Shown: positions 11,741 to 20,319, numbered from the stretch's first letter. The stretch: DNA of 64,000 nt from an uncultured Geobacteraceae bacterium (GCA_903875605.1 CAIQWT010000017.1:1-64000), one strand, 5' to 3'. Notes: a model not told the origin generated them from the letters alone. Numbers and translations: made by a program.

Positions 11741-11956
11741 TCACTCCAAAACTCTCCGCTCCTCGCGATGCTCGACCCGCCGTTCAATCCCAGAAAATTT
11801 ATGTCTTTTCGTTTGTCGCAAGTTGCCTATCCCAGGCATAACCCAACCATCATGCCGTTTAAACTCCCGCACTTTGCCCGCTTCAAGCAGACGATCCAGA
11901 ACTTCAGGCCTGACCATATCAAAACGATCATCAACGTATTTCACTCTGACTAACAT
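11741..11956 (-). CDS. Small conserved-type protein with ERR tail, function unknown
   Basis: 71 residues starting MLVRVKYVDDRFDMVRPEVL, with a DGWVMPGIGN segment and a basic tail containing SGIERRVEHREERR. The ATG has a near-perfect Shine-Dalgarno (GGAGGAGG) seven bases upstream, which makes this a credible gene. Proteins with the KYVDGRFDMV start and a (Y/S)xGxERR tail are, as far as I recall, frequent single-domain genes in Geobacter; their function is not known to me. It stands alone, between the kinase pair and the nucleotidyltransferase gene. Confidence 0.65.
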   Translation of the reverse strand: MLVRVKYVDDRFDMVRPEVLDRLLEAGKVREFKRHDGWVMPGIGNLRQTKRHKFSGIERRVEHREERRVLE

Positions 11957-12143
11957 GGCAACCTCCTCCCAGACTGAATTCCTGCACGTGTAGACTACTG
12001 GTAGAACAAACTATTTAGCACTAAGTGTGCCATAGTATATATACCTGTAATAGCGAGTTTTTTTTATATTTTGTCGGCATTTACGTGAAACTGTAAAATT
12101 TTCCGACATACATTCAACAAAAGTATACTGTTGGAATCCCGTA

Positions 12144-13142
12144 CTATCCACCCTGCATTTCTATCGACGAATGATCGCCGATATTCATGCAACGTGCCGA
12201 ACTGGTAAGGTGCACGGCATCACCAAGGATCGAGTTCTGCAGAATCATGTTCCTGACATGAGACTTGCCGTTTATAATCGAATTCCGGATAATGCTTGTC
12301 TCGATAGTGCTCCCCGCTGCAACGGAAACATTCGGCCCAAGTATGCAGCCCTGCACAACAGCACCTTTTTCAATATGAACCGGCTCAATAAGAACAGAAT
12401 CAGTCACAGAACCATGATTATGATGACGACCGATCAACAGGTAGCTGTTTGATTCAAGTAATGTTTCAGGCTTACCGCAATCCAACCAGGCATCTATTTC
12501 AGGCGCCTTGAATATCATACCGTCCCTGATCATCCGCATGAAAACAGCCGGCAGATAATATTCACCCTTCACCATATCTTCGGCAAGAATGGCCTGATGC
12601 AGATACTCCATGAAAAGATGACCATCTTTCAGGTAATAAAGCCCAACCTGAGCCAGCTTAGAAACTGGATTATCCGGCTTTTCCACCATTTCTGTAATAA
12701 AGCCATTCAGGACAACATTGACGCCGAAGCGCTGATAATCCTCGACCTCCTTGGAATATATCAACCCATCGCAGTCGCTGCAGAGATCGTCAATCTGACT
12801 CAGGTCGGCATCAAATATTGTGTCGTTAAAGACAATCAGCAGGTCATCGCCTTTTTCTATACATTGAGCGGCAAGAAATATGGCATGTGCAGGGCCTTTT
12901 TGCTCTGTTTGAACAATATAGTGGCAGCAAAGTTCAGGAAACTTACTTTCCATAAATTCACAGACCTGCCCGCCATTTTCATCGGTAATGAAGATATATT
13001 CTGTTACCCACAGATGATTGAGTCGACTAATAATATGCTCCAGGACTGTTTTTCCGGCAACATGAACAAGTGATTTTGCTTTTGTCTGTGTGTGCGGACG
13101 TAACCGAGTTCCTTTACCCGCGACAGGAAGAATAATTTTCAT
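12144..13142 (-). CDS. Sugar-phosphate nucleotidyltransferase with C-terminal beta-helix
   Basis: The N-terminal domain has the pyrophosphorylase signature MKIILPVAGKGTRLRPHTQT with downstream KSLVHVAGKTVLEHII, LIVFNDTIFDADL and MVEKPDNPVSK, as in RmlA/GalU/GlmU-type enzymes that make NDP-sugars from a nucleotide triphosphate and a sugar-1-phosphate. The last 100 residues (GSVTDSVLIEPVHIEKGAVV onward) are hexapeptide repeats of a left-handed beta-helix, typical of the long thymidylyltransferases. An upstream in-frame ATG at 13154 exists, but GGAG inside that leader serves the ATG at 13142, where homology also starts. Which sugar is activated is unclear. It is probably a supplier for the EPS cluster. 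The 290 bp upstream (to 13441) contain only a terminator. Confidence 0.85.
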   Translation of the reverse strand: MKIILPVAGKGTRLRPHTQTKAKSLVHVAGKTVLEHIISRLNHLWVTEYIFITDENGGQVCEFMESKFPELCCHYIVQTEQKGPAHAIFLAAQCIEKGDDLLIVFNDTIFDADLSQIDDLCSDCDGLIYSKEVEDYQRFGVNVVLNGFITEMVEKPDNPVSKLAQVGLYYLKDGHLFMEYLHQAILAEDMVKGEYYLPAVFMRMIRDGMIFKAPEIDAWLDCGKPETLLESNSYLLIGRHHNHGSVTDSVLIEPVHIEKGAVVQGCILGPNVSVAAGSTIETSIIRNSIINGKSHVRNMILQNSILGDAVHLTSSARCMNIGDHSSIEMQGG

Positions 13143-13380
13143 GGTGGGCTCCATTATTTTGAGATTGAAGTAATCAGATCCATTTCAGTACATTTTTTAC
13201 GCCAAGAGCGTATATGCCGCGATAACAGCAACTAGGGAAAAACGGGCGGGATATTCTATGCCACTTTTGAATCGACACACAGACACGGAGCTGGCGAAAA
13301 GAGTGTAACGGCGTGTAAATGCGGGGGATTGAACAATTATGTGTATTGTTAATTTTTGAGCGGGCAGGCATTTTGAAAAT

Positions 13381-13419
13381 ATAAAGGCTGTCCTCCCTTT
13401 ACGAAAGGCCAGCCTTTAT
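13381..13419 (-). terminator. Terminator downstream of the GH16/Ig-like gene
   Basis: Perfect 10-bp inverted repeat ATAAAGGCTG / CAGCCTTTAT with an inner CCTTT/AAAGG stem. On the minus strand it is followed by an AT-rich run (ATATTTTC). It lies 23 bp after the stop of the large secreted protein. Confidence 0.7.
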
Positions 13420-13441
13420 GGTTTGCAGCGGATATTCAGGT

Positions 13442-16400
13442 CTATCGGTTGTAAATTTTATAACTTACCGAAGATGACTGTTTTATGTTGCCTGCGGCAT
13501 CATACGCCTTAGCATACATGGTGTAACTGCCGTTATATGCGGCAGTTGTTGACACGCAGAATCCAAATGGAGCTGCTGTTATGGTTTTGTTAAGTGTACC
13601 GTTCACATAGTATTCCACCTTGGTAACCCCTACATTATCGCTTACTGATACTGCTGCGCAAGTCGTTCCGCTGATCGTAGCATTAGCGGTCGGTGAGGTA
13701 ATGGCAACTGTTGGAGCAGTAGTATCGGCCACGCTATTTTTTACGGTTACATTTACCGCTGCGGATTGCTTCATATTACCCGCTGCATCATAGGCTTTGA
13801 CGGTTAACGCATACGAACCGCTGGCCACTGAGGTACTGTTCCAACTGTAGGTGTAAGGTGTTACCGTATCGGTGGCTTTCAATACACCATTTACAAAAAA
13901 CTCAACTTTACTTACCGAAACGTTATCGCTGGCGGATGCTGATATAATGACTGTGCCGCTGACCGTTGTACCGGCTGCAGGTGAAGTAATAGAGGCTGTT
14001 GGTGCAGTAACGTCGACTACGGCGTTGTTTACAGTAACCGCAACGGCTGCGGATTGACTTGAGTTGCCAGCGGCATCGTAAGCTTTGACGATTAATGATG
14101 AGGAACCGTTTGCTACTGAGGTACTGTTCCAACTATAGGTGTAAGGTGTTGCAGTGTTGGTTCCCATCAGTATGCCATTTACATAAAATTCGACCTTGCT
14201 TACCGCAATGTTATCGCTGGCGGATGCCGATATATTGACTGTGCCACTGACCGTTGCACTGGCCGCAGGTGAAGTAATCGAGGCTGTTGGTGCGGTAACG
14301 TCGGCTACGGCGTTGTTTACAGTAACCGCAACGGCTGCGGATTGTCCAATGTTGCCCGCTGCATCATAAGCCTTGGTGGTAATGGAGTAGGAACCGTTGG
14401 CAACTGATGAGCTGTTCCAACTATAGGAATAAGGTATTGCAGTGTCGGTACCCACTAGTGTGCCATTTACATAAAATTCGACTTTACTGACCGCAACGTT
14501 ATCGCTGGCGGATGCTGCAATAGCGAATGTTCCGCTTACCGTTGCACTGGCTGCAGGTGAAGTAATCGAGGCTGTTGGTGCGGTAGTGTCGACTACGGCG
14601 TTGTTCACTGTAACCGCAACTGCTGTGGATTGTCCAATGTTGCCCGCTGCATCATAAGCCTTGGTGGTAATGGAGTAGGAACCGTTGGCAACTGATGAGC
14701 TGTTCCAACTGTAAGAGTAAGGAGTCGCAGTGTCAGTACCCACCAGTGTGCCATTTGCATAAAATTCGACTTTACTGACTGCAACGTTATCGCTGGCGGA
14801 TGCTGCAATAGTGACTGTTCCGCTTACCGTTGCACTGGCTGCAGGGGAAGTGATTGAGACTGTTGGTGACGTTGTGTCAGTAGTAGAACCGCCTGTAGAT
14901 GGGATCGGTGTCGGTCCGGGTATCGTAGCATATCCACTATTTGACGACTTCTGATATGCACGGATATAGTCAATCTTCATCGGAACGGTATTAGCGGTGA
15001 TTTTGGCTATGGTCGCGCTGTCGGGATTGCCTAACCAATTGCCGCCGATGGCCAGATTGGCAAGTATGTACATTGGAGTTGAAGGAATATCTGAAACTGT
15101 GGCTGATGTGATCTGGTATTTCTGCACACCATCAAGATACCATGTGATGCTTCCAGGCTCCCAATCGATTGCATAGGTGTGGTATGCTAGGCTTAAATCA
15201 CCGGTTGTCATCACATTTTGAGATTGGCCGCTGGAAGGTCCGTGATACGACATATAGTCAGTTCCCGGTAAACCGCCGCCTATCTCCATGACATCGATTT
15301 CAGGAGGACTCCAGACTACCGGATTTTTATAGTTGTATAACCAGAAAGCAGGCCACATACCCTGACCAGATGGAATTTGTGCTCTCATTTCAAAATAACC
15401 GTACGTCTGACTGAATTTGCCATACGTGTTAATCATGCCGGAGTTGTAAAGATTGGTACTGCGCAATGATGTATTGAACTGCAAGTAACCACTTGCACCT
15501 GTATATGGAAAGGAGACCATGGAGCTTGAATAGTACTCCTGTTCACCCTGGCCGCTCGCAGATGTGCCGCCACCGGTAAATGTCGTCAGCCATTTTGAAG
15601 TATCTAGCAAAGTACCGTTGAACTCGTCCTGAAAGGTGAGCGTCCAACCGGGACCTGTTAAGAGAAGATTATTCACCGTCACGATTATATTCCCTGTCTG
15701 CCCCAAGTTTCCAGACGCATCATACGCCTTGGCGGTCAACGTGTAGCTGCCGTTTGCTACTGATGCGCTGTTCCAGTTGTAACTGTAAGGTGTCACATTG
15801 CCTGCAGAGATAAGTGCTCCGTTTATGTAAAATTCGACCTTGCTCACACCAATATTGTCGTTGGCACTTGCTACGATGGCCACTAACCCGCTCACCGTTG
15901 CGTTGTTGACAGGAGATGACAAGGAGATGACTGGAGCGGTCGTGTCTTTGAGAACTGTTACCAACACCGCGGCGGATTGCCCCACATTACCGGCAAAGTC
16001 ATACGCCTTTGTCATCAGGGAGTAGGTTCCTGCGGCGAGCGTTGAGGTGTCCCAAGAATAAATGTATGGAGTTGCTGTATCAGTGGATTGCAGAGTACCG
16101 TTTACATAAAATTCTACCTTGCTGACTCCCACGTTGTCGGTAGCCGTGGCGGTGATAGAAGTCGTGCCACTAACTGAAGCGTTAGAAGCGGGAGAAGTTA
16201 CGGAAACAACAGGAGCAACTGTATCGGCTGTTGCAGAGATATTCAGCTGTAATACATTGATTACCGGAAGCGGAGACTCCCCACGATCTGTGAGCAGATA
16301 AATACGCTGTGTGCTCGAATCATACGCGGCACCGCTGATGTTCCAATTCCACCCACCAACCGGCACGTTAAGTTCCCACGTTCTCGGAACCAGATCCCAA

Positions 16401-17416
16401 GGATTTTTTGTACCATTCTTTACCGCAATAAGATCATCTACATCGTAAGCCCATACATAGTATACGTATGGATATGCATGGTCTCCCTTATCGGCATATA
16501 TGGGATCACCGCAGTCAGTACCCGTTCCATAACACCGCGCTCCCTTGCCGTGACGACCGAAGAACAGTACTGTTTTGGTATTCTCAGGAAATACAATACC
16601 CCATATTTCGTCTTTGATAGAGACGTAGCTATTAGTGGGGCCATCATACGCTCCCAGTGTTTGATGACTCATATCGTAGTAAATAAGCGGCACGGAATTT
16701 ATAACCGTCGAAGAAGAGCCGGTCAGGTCGTCAGGATTAAAGGCAAAGGCCCCTGGTCCATAAGAAGAACGTCCGGGATTCTGTGAAGGTGCCCGCAAAA
16801 AGGTGAGTGCCTTCCCGCCGAGCGCAGCCTGGTACTCAGCCGGTATTATTGCCATTGGGCCAGCCACAAACCCTGCCTGAGGAGATGGATAGAGCTGGTA
16901 CATACCCTGAAAGTCTCCTGTCTGTGACAGCGTCAACCCAGATGAAAAGTGAGAACGTACGGCCTCGTGATTTGCATCGTAGAAACCGAAATCGGTCCCG
17001 ATGAGACGGTTATTATAGACCAGTAAACCACCAGAATTTACGGCACCATTCTGATACGCCGCACCGCCGGCAGAAATTTTATTTTTATTTCCTTCAGTAA
17101 TATCCTGAAGTCCCTGAAGCTGTACCGCTCTGTTAAGGGAATCAAGGTTGGTGCTGTTGACAACAGTCGGAATACTTATTTCCGCGACTTTCCCGTAATC
17201 GATGTGCCCCGATATAAACAGACTGTTCTTCGCAGGGTTATACGCCAGACCGGCACCGTTATACCCAAGGGTGCTTGCACTGTCGCCATTGTCTAATGGA
17301 ACCTTAAACGCACCGACATAGTTAAGATCTGAAGAGTTTATTACTTTAGTTGCCGCCACCGCACCCTGGGCCAGCAGTAACATCGGTAGTGTTAATAAAA
17401 AAATTGTCCGCTTCAT
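13442..17416 (-). CDS. Secreted multidomain protein: propeller-like N-domain, Ig-like repeats and GH16 glucanase domain
   Basis: About 1324 residues from the ATG at 17416 (AAGGAG upstream; a longer frame to 17539 would run into the leader RNA). Signal peptide MKRTIFLLTLPMLLLAQGA is followed by (1) a roughly 400-residue domain closely related to the whole protein encoded at 23234-24523, (2) two Ig-like domains (about 400-585), (3) a GH16 domain (about 590-830) with the catalytic EIDVME motif between WPAFWLY and EIGGG, and (4) five more Ig-like repeats to the end. GH16 enzymes hydrolyse or transglycosylate beta-1,3/1,4-glucans and galactans; here a role in trimming or binding the EPS matrix is inferred. 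Expression is probably controlled by the upstream riboswitch and CRP-type box. No cell-wall sorting motif is visible. Confidence 0.88.
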   Translation of the reverse strand: MKRTIFLLTLPMLLLAQGAVAATKVINSSDLNYVGAFKVPLDNGDSASTLGYNGAGLAYNPAKNSLFISGHIDYGKVAEISIPTVVNSTNLDSLNRAVQLQGLQDITEGNKNKISAGGAAYQNGAVNSGGLLVYNNRLIGTDFGFYDANHEAVRSHFSSGLTLSQTGDFQGMYQLYPSPQAGFVAGPMAIIPAEYQAALGGKALTFLRAPSQNPGRSSYGPGAFAFNPDDLTGSSSTVINSVPLIYYDMSHQTLGAYDGPTNSYVSIKDEIWGIVFPENTKTVLFFGRHGKGARCYGTGTDCGDPIYADKGDHAYPYVYYVWAYDVDDLIAVKNGTKNPWDLVPRTWELNVPVGGWNWNISGAAYDSSTQRIYLLTDRGESPLPVINVLQLNISATADTVAPVVSVTSPASNASVSGTTSITATATDNVGVSKVEFYVNGTLQSTDTATPYIYSWDTSTLAAGTYSLMTKAYDFAGNVGQSAAVLVTVLKDTTAPVISLSSPVNNATVSGLVAIVASANDNIGVSKVEFYINGALISAGNVTPYSYNWNSASVANGSYTLTAKAYDASGNLGQTGNIIVTVNNLLLTGPGWTLTFQDEFNGTLLDTSKWLTTFTGGGTSASGQGEQEYYSSSMVSFPYTGASGYLQFNTSLRSTNLYNSGMINTYGKFSQTYGYFEMRAQIPSGQGMWPAFWLYNYKNPVVWSPPEIDVMEIGGGLPGTDYMSYHGPSSGQSQNVMTTGDLSLAYHTYAIDWEPGSITWYLDGVQKYQITSATVSDIPSTPMYILANLAIGGNWLGNPDSATIAKITANTVPMKIDYIRAYQKSSNSGYATIPGPTPIPSTGGSTTDTTSPTVSITSPAASATVSGTVTIAASASDNVAVSKVEFYANGTLVGTDTATPYSYSWNSSSVANGSYSITTKAYDAAGNIGQSTAVAVTVNNAVVDTTAPTASITSPAASATVSGTFAIAASASDNVAVSKVEFYVNGTLVGTDTAIPYSYSWNSSSVANGSYSITTKAYDAAGNIGQSAAVAVTVNNAVADVTAPTASITSPAASATVSGTVNISASASDNIAVSKVEFYVNGILMGTNTATPYTYSWNSTSVANGSSSLIVKAYDAAGNSSQSAAVAVTVNNAVVDVTAPTASITSPAAGTTVSGTVIISASASDNVSVSKVEFFVNGVLKATDTVTPYTYSWNSTSVASGSYALTVKAYDAAGNMKQSAAVNVTVKNSVADTTAPTVAITSPTANATISGTTCAAVSVSDNVGVTKVEYYVNGTLNKTITAAPFGFCVSTTAAYNGSYTMYAKAYDAAGNIKQSSSVSYKIYNR
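13450..14870. repeat. Five tandem ~285-bp repeats encoding Ig-like domains
   Basis: The C-terminal half of the GH16 gene is built of five tandem units, each encoding an Ig-like domain with the pattern TAPT.SITSPAA.ATVSG, DN.AVSKVEFYVNGTL and SVANGSY...KAYDAAGN. The two most N-terminal of these units (about 14300-14870) are almost identical at DNA level over long stretches, as shown by the recurring string from the KAYDAAGNIGQS codons, which suggests recent duplication or gene conversion. Confidence 0.9.
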
Positions 17417-17568
17417 TGCGTTCTCCTTCAGTAATCGCCATAAACATGTATCATTAACCGCTGATACGGGATCTTTTACTCCGATAATTGCCTTTTCCAC
17501 TCGACTTCTCATGTTCTTCCTCCTCCTTTTGACTGTCACAATTCGCTTTCAGCACTTCGTAGCAGTGA

Positions 17569-17608
17569 CCGGTATTTTTTAGCCAAGCGCTTGACAAAAA
17601 AATACCGG
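17569..17608 (-). promoter_or_regulatory. Large leader hairpin, candidate riboswitch expression platform
   Basis: On the minus strand CCGGTATTTTTT pairs perfectly with AAAAAATACCGG, and the 16 bases between are themselves nearly palindromic (GTCAAGCGCTTGGC). The left arm GGTATTTTTTT could instead pair with AATACC at the 3' edge of the riboswitch (about 17629-17634), giving a short stem followed directly by a U-run, that is, a terminator. The two pairings exclude each other, as expected for a transcription-control switch. The switching model is inference. Confidence 0.6.
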
Positions 17609-17628
17609 ATCACCATCTACCCATTCAG

Positions 17629-17710
17629 AGGTATTTCGGCGACCCGGCTGTCTCAAGAGACCCAATGGGCTTTCCGTCCCATCCTCGCGGATGGTTTAGT
17701 ATTGTCGTCT
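17629..17710 (-). promoter_or_regulatory. GEMM-I cyclic-dinucleotide riboswitch in the leader of the GH16 gene
   Basis: Minus-strand RNA matches the GEMM-I core: ACUAAACC, a P2 stem CCAUCC capped by the GNRA loop GCGA and closed by GGAUGG, the joining sequence GGGACGGAAAGCC, a P3 stem GGGUCUC/GAGAC carrying the tetraloop receptor, and the closing GCCGGGUCGCCGAA. P1 can form from GACGAC with GUCGCC. Every conserved block is present and in order, so the class is quite certain. Aligned to the Vc2 aptamer, the base that contacts the ligand guanine (G20 in Vc2) reads A here (CAAUACUAAACC), the change that marks the cGAMP-preferring GEMM-Ib group known from Geobacter. It controls the downstream secreted GH16/Ig-like gene. 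Confidence 0.88.
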
Positions 17711-17724
17711 ACACATTCAGATTG

Positions 17725-17774
17725 TGATTGGATAATGTACCGAACGAAGCAATCCGTATGTGATTAACGTCACA
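17725..17774 (-). promoter_or_regulatory. CRP-type operator and promoter ahead of the riboswitch leader
   Basis: TGTGATTAACGTCACA at 17759-17774 is a perfect match to the CRP half-site pair TGTGA-N6-TCACA. On the minus strand a -10-like CATTAT (17732-17737) follows, which would put transcription start near 17725, with the operator centred about 41.5 bases upstream, the class II CRP position. A recognisable -35 hexamer is missing, as is usual for activator-dependent promoters. The transcript would begin just before riboswitch P1. Box seen directly; start site inferred. Confidence 0.5.
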
Positions 17775-17849
17775 GGAATGGACTATTATCAAAGGGATGG
17801 AAAAACAGACCAGCAGTGTGTAGATGCTCAGTGGGGCTGATATTTTCTG

Positions 17850-17874
17850 GTCCCTCCCCTGGGAAGGGAGGGAC
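17850..17874 (-). terminator. Strong GC hairpin after the radical SAM gene
   Basis: Perfect 9-bp inverted repeat GTCCCTCCC / GGGAGGGAC with a 7-base loop, 45 bp downstream of the radical SAM stop on the minus strand and upstream of the riboswitch promoter. There is no clear U-run, so it may slow polymerase or protect mRNA ends rather than act as a classic terminator. Confidence 0.45.
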
Positions 17875-17918
17875 ATTCATAGCTAACCAGGTCAGAGATC
17901 AGGATGACGGGTACGACA

Positions 17919-19079
17919 TTATGCAGGACAATCAATATAGCTGACTTTGGGACGTGGCGTGAAGAAGCTCTGCAGAATCTCTTTCCGACCCGGAAGCAGC
18001 GAGGTGTTAGCAGTGCTTGACTCCCCCTCAAAAGAGGGCTGACGACAGCGATAGCAGAGATTTGACGAGCAGCGATTAACGGTGGCGCGGAGCAGCAGGT
18101 ACGGCAGACTGTTCCATACTCCATGCACGGAGCGCCCTGCTCTTCCGTATGCACGCCCCATGCGACGCCAGAGAATGTGGCAGGCCCTGATATCGCCGAG
18201 TTCATTCAATGTCATATTTTTCCACGGCTTCTCGCACTTTTTCATCACCACTGTACATTGCCCGGAGTGTGACGTTACTTCCTTTGCTTTTTCGCATTGA
18301 TTGAGTTCAAAAGTACCGGTACTGAAATCCGCGGGGATACTGACTTCCACACCAAGCTCCCGGGCCACTGCACGTGATTCGCTGAACACCGAGTTGGCAG
18401 CGCTGCGGTGGTAGAACAGCTGCTTGTACTTTTGAGACTGTACATAGGGAAAAAACGGCATGACGCGAACGCGGTCTATATTCATTGACTTCGCACGGCG
18501 TATCATATCAGGCAGTTGACTTATGCTATCAGAATGGGCACAGTAGCGCCACTCCACTGGAAATGATCGCCCCTGTCGTTCCCTCTCCCCGATAACCTTT
18601 TCAATATTTTTCAGGTATGAAGACCATTTGAAACCCCGGATTTTTTCATATTCGGACTCCATGCCTTCAAGCGAGAACCCGACGACACTCACGTTCCGAA
18701 CCAGATCGCTTAGCCAACTGCTGTTTACAATCGTACCGTTAGTCGTGAGACTGATGCTGATGCCGTTCCGTTCACAATCGTTCACGACCCGGTGAAATTT
18801 TTTCGCCAGAGTAACCTCGCCATAATTCCCCCCCCCCAACGAACAGACCTCCGTGGTGGGAAAAAGTTCGGAGACGATAAGTTCATAGGTATCATCGCTC
18901 ATTTCAGTTCCGCTGGTCAGGCCATGCACGTGAACGCCGCAGTGTGTACATGCAAGGCTGCACTTTCCGATGAGGTCGAGACTGACGTTTCTAGGCTTTG
19001 AACGAAGAAACAGTGTTCCCGACTTTTGTTCTACATCATTGAGATGCCTGTTGGCTTCTTTAATCTTTTCAATATCCAT
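17919..19079 (-). CDS. Radical SAM protein with SPASM-like C-terminus, EPS-locus associated
   Basis: 386 residues. The radical SAM [4Fe-4S] motif is Cys40-x3-Cys44-x2-Cys47 in GKCSLACTHC, followed by a glycine-rich SAM-binding segment CSLGGGNYGE and LTTNGT. Near the C-terminus NLCYRCRQP plus upstream Cys residues (DIRACHILW) resemble the auxiliary cluster region of SPASM/twitch proteins, which modify peptides or sugars. It is the last gene of the EPS cluster and its 5' end overlaps the upstream glycosyltransferase gene by 11 bp, so it is co-transcribed. The substrate is unknown: a sugar intermediate or a secreted peptide are both possible. Confidence 0.82.
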   Translation of the reverse strand: MDIEKIKEANRHLNDVEQKSGTLFLRSKPRNVSLDLIGKCSLACTHCGVHVHGLTSGTEMSDDTYELIVSELFPTTEVCSLGGGNYGEVTLAKKFHRVVNDCERNGISISLTTNGTIVNSSWLSDLVRNVSVVGFSLEGMESEYEKIRGFKWSSYLKNIEKVIGERERQGRSFPVEWRYCAHSDSISQLPDMIRRAKSMNIDRVRVMPFFPYVQSQKYKQLFYHRSAANSVFSESRAVARELGVEVSIPADFSTGTFELNQCEKAKEVTSHSGQCTVVMKKCEKPWKNMTLNELGDIRACHILWRRMGRAYGRAGRSVHGVWNSLPYLLLRATVNRCSSNLCYRCRQPSFEGESSTANTSLLPGRKEILQSFFTPRPKVSYIDCPA

Positions 19080-20319
19080 AGTAGTCTCCAGTTGTGGTTA
19101 TCGGCTGATAATTGGCATCAACAGCCTTCCCGGATGTGTCAACAGTCGCCAGTAATGAATCGAGCGAGCTCAAATTTGACTGCCAGTCGTAGAATGTATC
19201 AACAGCTTTTCTGGCGTTGAGTGAAGTACTCAAACGGAGCTGAGGGTTGGTCATGAGACGGATGACCTGTCCGGCAAAAGCTTCCGGGTCATTTTCGACG
19301 AAAATATCTTTGCCGGGAGTCGCGCTGAGACCCTCGAATCCAAGGGAGGTCGTCACGACCGGTACACCCATGGCCATAGCTTCAAGAATCTTGTTCTGAA
19401 CCCCCCGGGCAATTCTCATCGGTGCTACGAATACGGAAGATTGTATGACGAAAGGGCGGACGCTTTCCACGTGACCAGTGACAATAATATTGGAATACTT
19501 CCCGGTCAACCGGCAGATATCTTTACCCGGCTTGCTTCCCACTATGTAGAATACGAGTTTTGGAATCCGCTTTAAAATGAGCGGCATTATCTGCTCTACA
19601 AAGTAGAGAACCGCTTCCACATTGGCAAAATAATCCATTGCCCCGGTAAAGACGACGGCGTGCTGGTTATACGGATCAGTCGACGGCGTAAAGGTTGAAC
19701 CGTCAACGCCGTTTGCTATGGAAACAACGGATGCACCCGGAGCGGCTAAAACTCTGAAATCCTCCGCCTCCTTTTCCGAAACAAATAAACAGTGCCGAAA
19801 TAGCCCGGAGAGCCGCCGTTCATATTTTTGAAGACGGTATGCCTCCAACTGGTAGACAAAATTCATCGGGAACTGAGAAAAATGCGAGTACTGCCGCCAT
19901 TTTTCCGAATCAACATCAACAAAATCAATAAAAACAGGGCAATTCCGGACGTAATCTACATACTGAGCCATAGAAGAGCAATATACGAAAATAAGATCAT
20001 ACCTTTCACTCCGGAGTTTCCTGTCAACCAGCGCCTTAAGTTTCCGGGAACGGAAATAGGACACTGTCAGAGGTTTCGGCGAGAATAGTCCGGCGAGAGT
20101 GCTGAGCCGAGACCTTCCTTTGGGATGATACACGACATCAACAGAGTGGCAGTACGCACCGAGTTCGCCGTTCAGTGTAAGATCTGTAACTGTGTCGGTC
20201 AGACAGACCAGCGATATCTCATGATTCCGGGACAAAAACTTGATTATGTTGAAGGAGCGAAGTTTATCGCCTTTGTCAGGAGGGTATGGGAAGCGCTGGC
20301 TCAAAAAGAGGATCTTCAT
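19069..20319 (-). CDS. GT4-type sugar transferase, PEP-CTERM/exosortase-system type
   Basis: 416 residues with the opening KILFLSQRFPYPPDKGDKLR and DFVDVDSEKWRQYS segments that characterise the sugar transferases associated with PEP-CTERM/EpsH systems (the family TIGR03087, as I recognise it). The C-terminal half has the GT-B nucleotide-sugar site: VVFTGAMDYFANVEAVLYF, FVAPMRIARGVQNKILEAMA and GVPVVTT. It would add one sugar to a lipid-linked EPS repeat at the cytoplasmic membrane face. Its ATG overlaps the stop of the preceding gene (ATGA). Donor and acceptor cannot be assigned. Confidence 0.85.
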   Translation of the reverse strand: MKILFLSQRFPYPPDKGDKLRSFNIIKFLSRNHEISLVCLTDTVTDLTLNGELGAYCHSVDVVYHPKGRSRLSTLAGLFSPKPLTVSYFRSRKLKALVDRKLRSERYDLIFVYCSSMAQYVDYVRNCPVFIDFVDVDSEKWRQYSHFSQFPMNFVYQLEAYRLQKYERRLSGLFRHCLFVSEKEAEDFRVLAAPGASVVSIANGVDGSTFTPSTDPYNQHAVVFTGAMDYFANVEAVLYFVEQIMPLILKRIPKLVFYIVGSKPGKDICRLTGKYSNIIVTGHVESVRPFVIQSSVFVAPMRIARGVQNKILEAMAMGVPVVTTSLGFEGLSATPGKDIFVENDPEAFAGQVIRLMTNPQLRLSTSLNARKAVDTFYDWQSNLSSLDSLLATVDTSGKAVDANYQPITTTGDYYGY

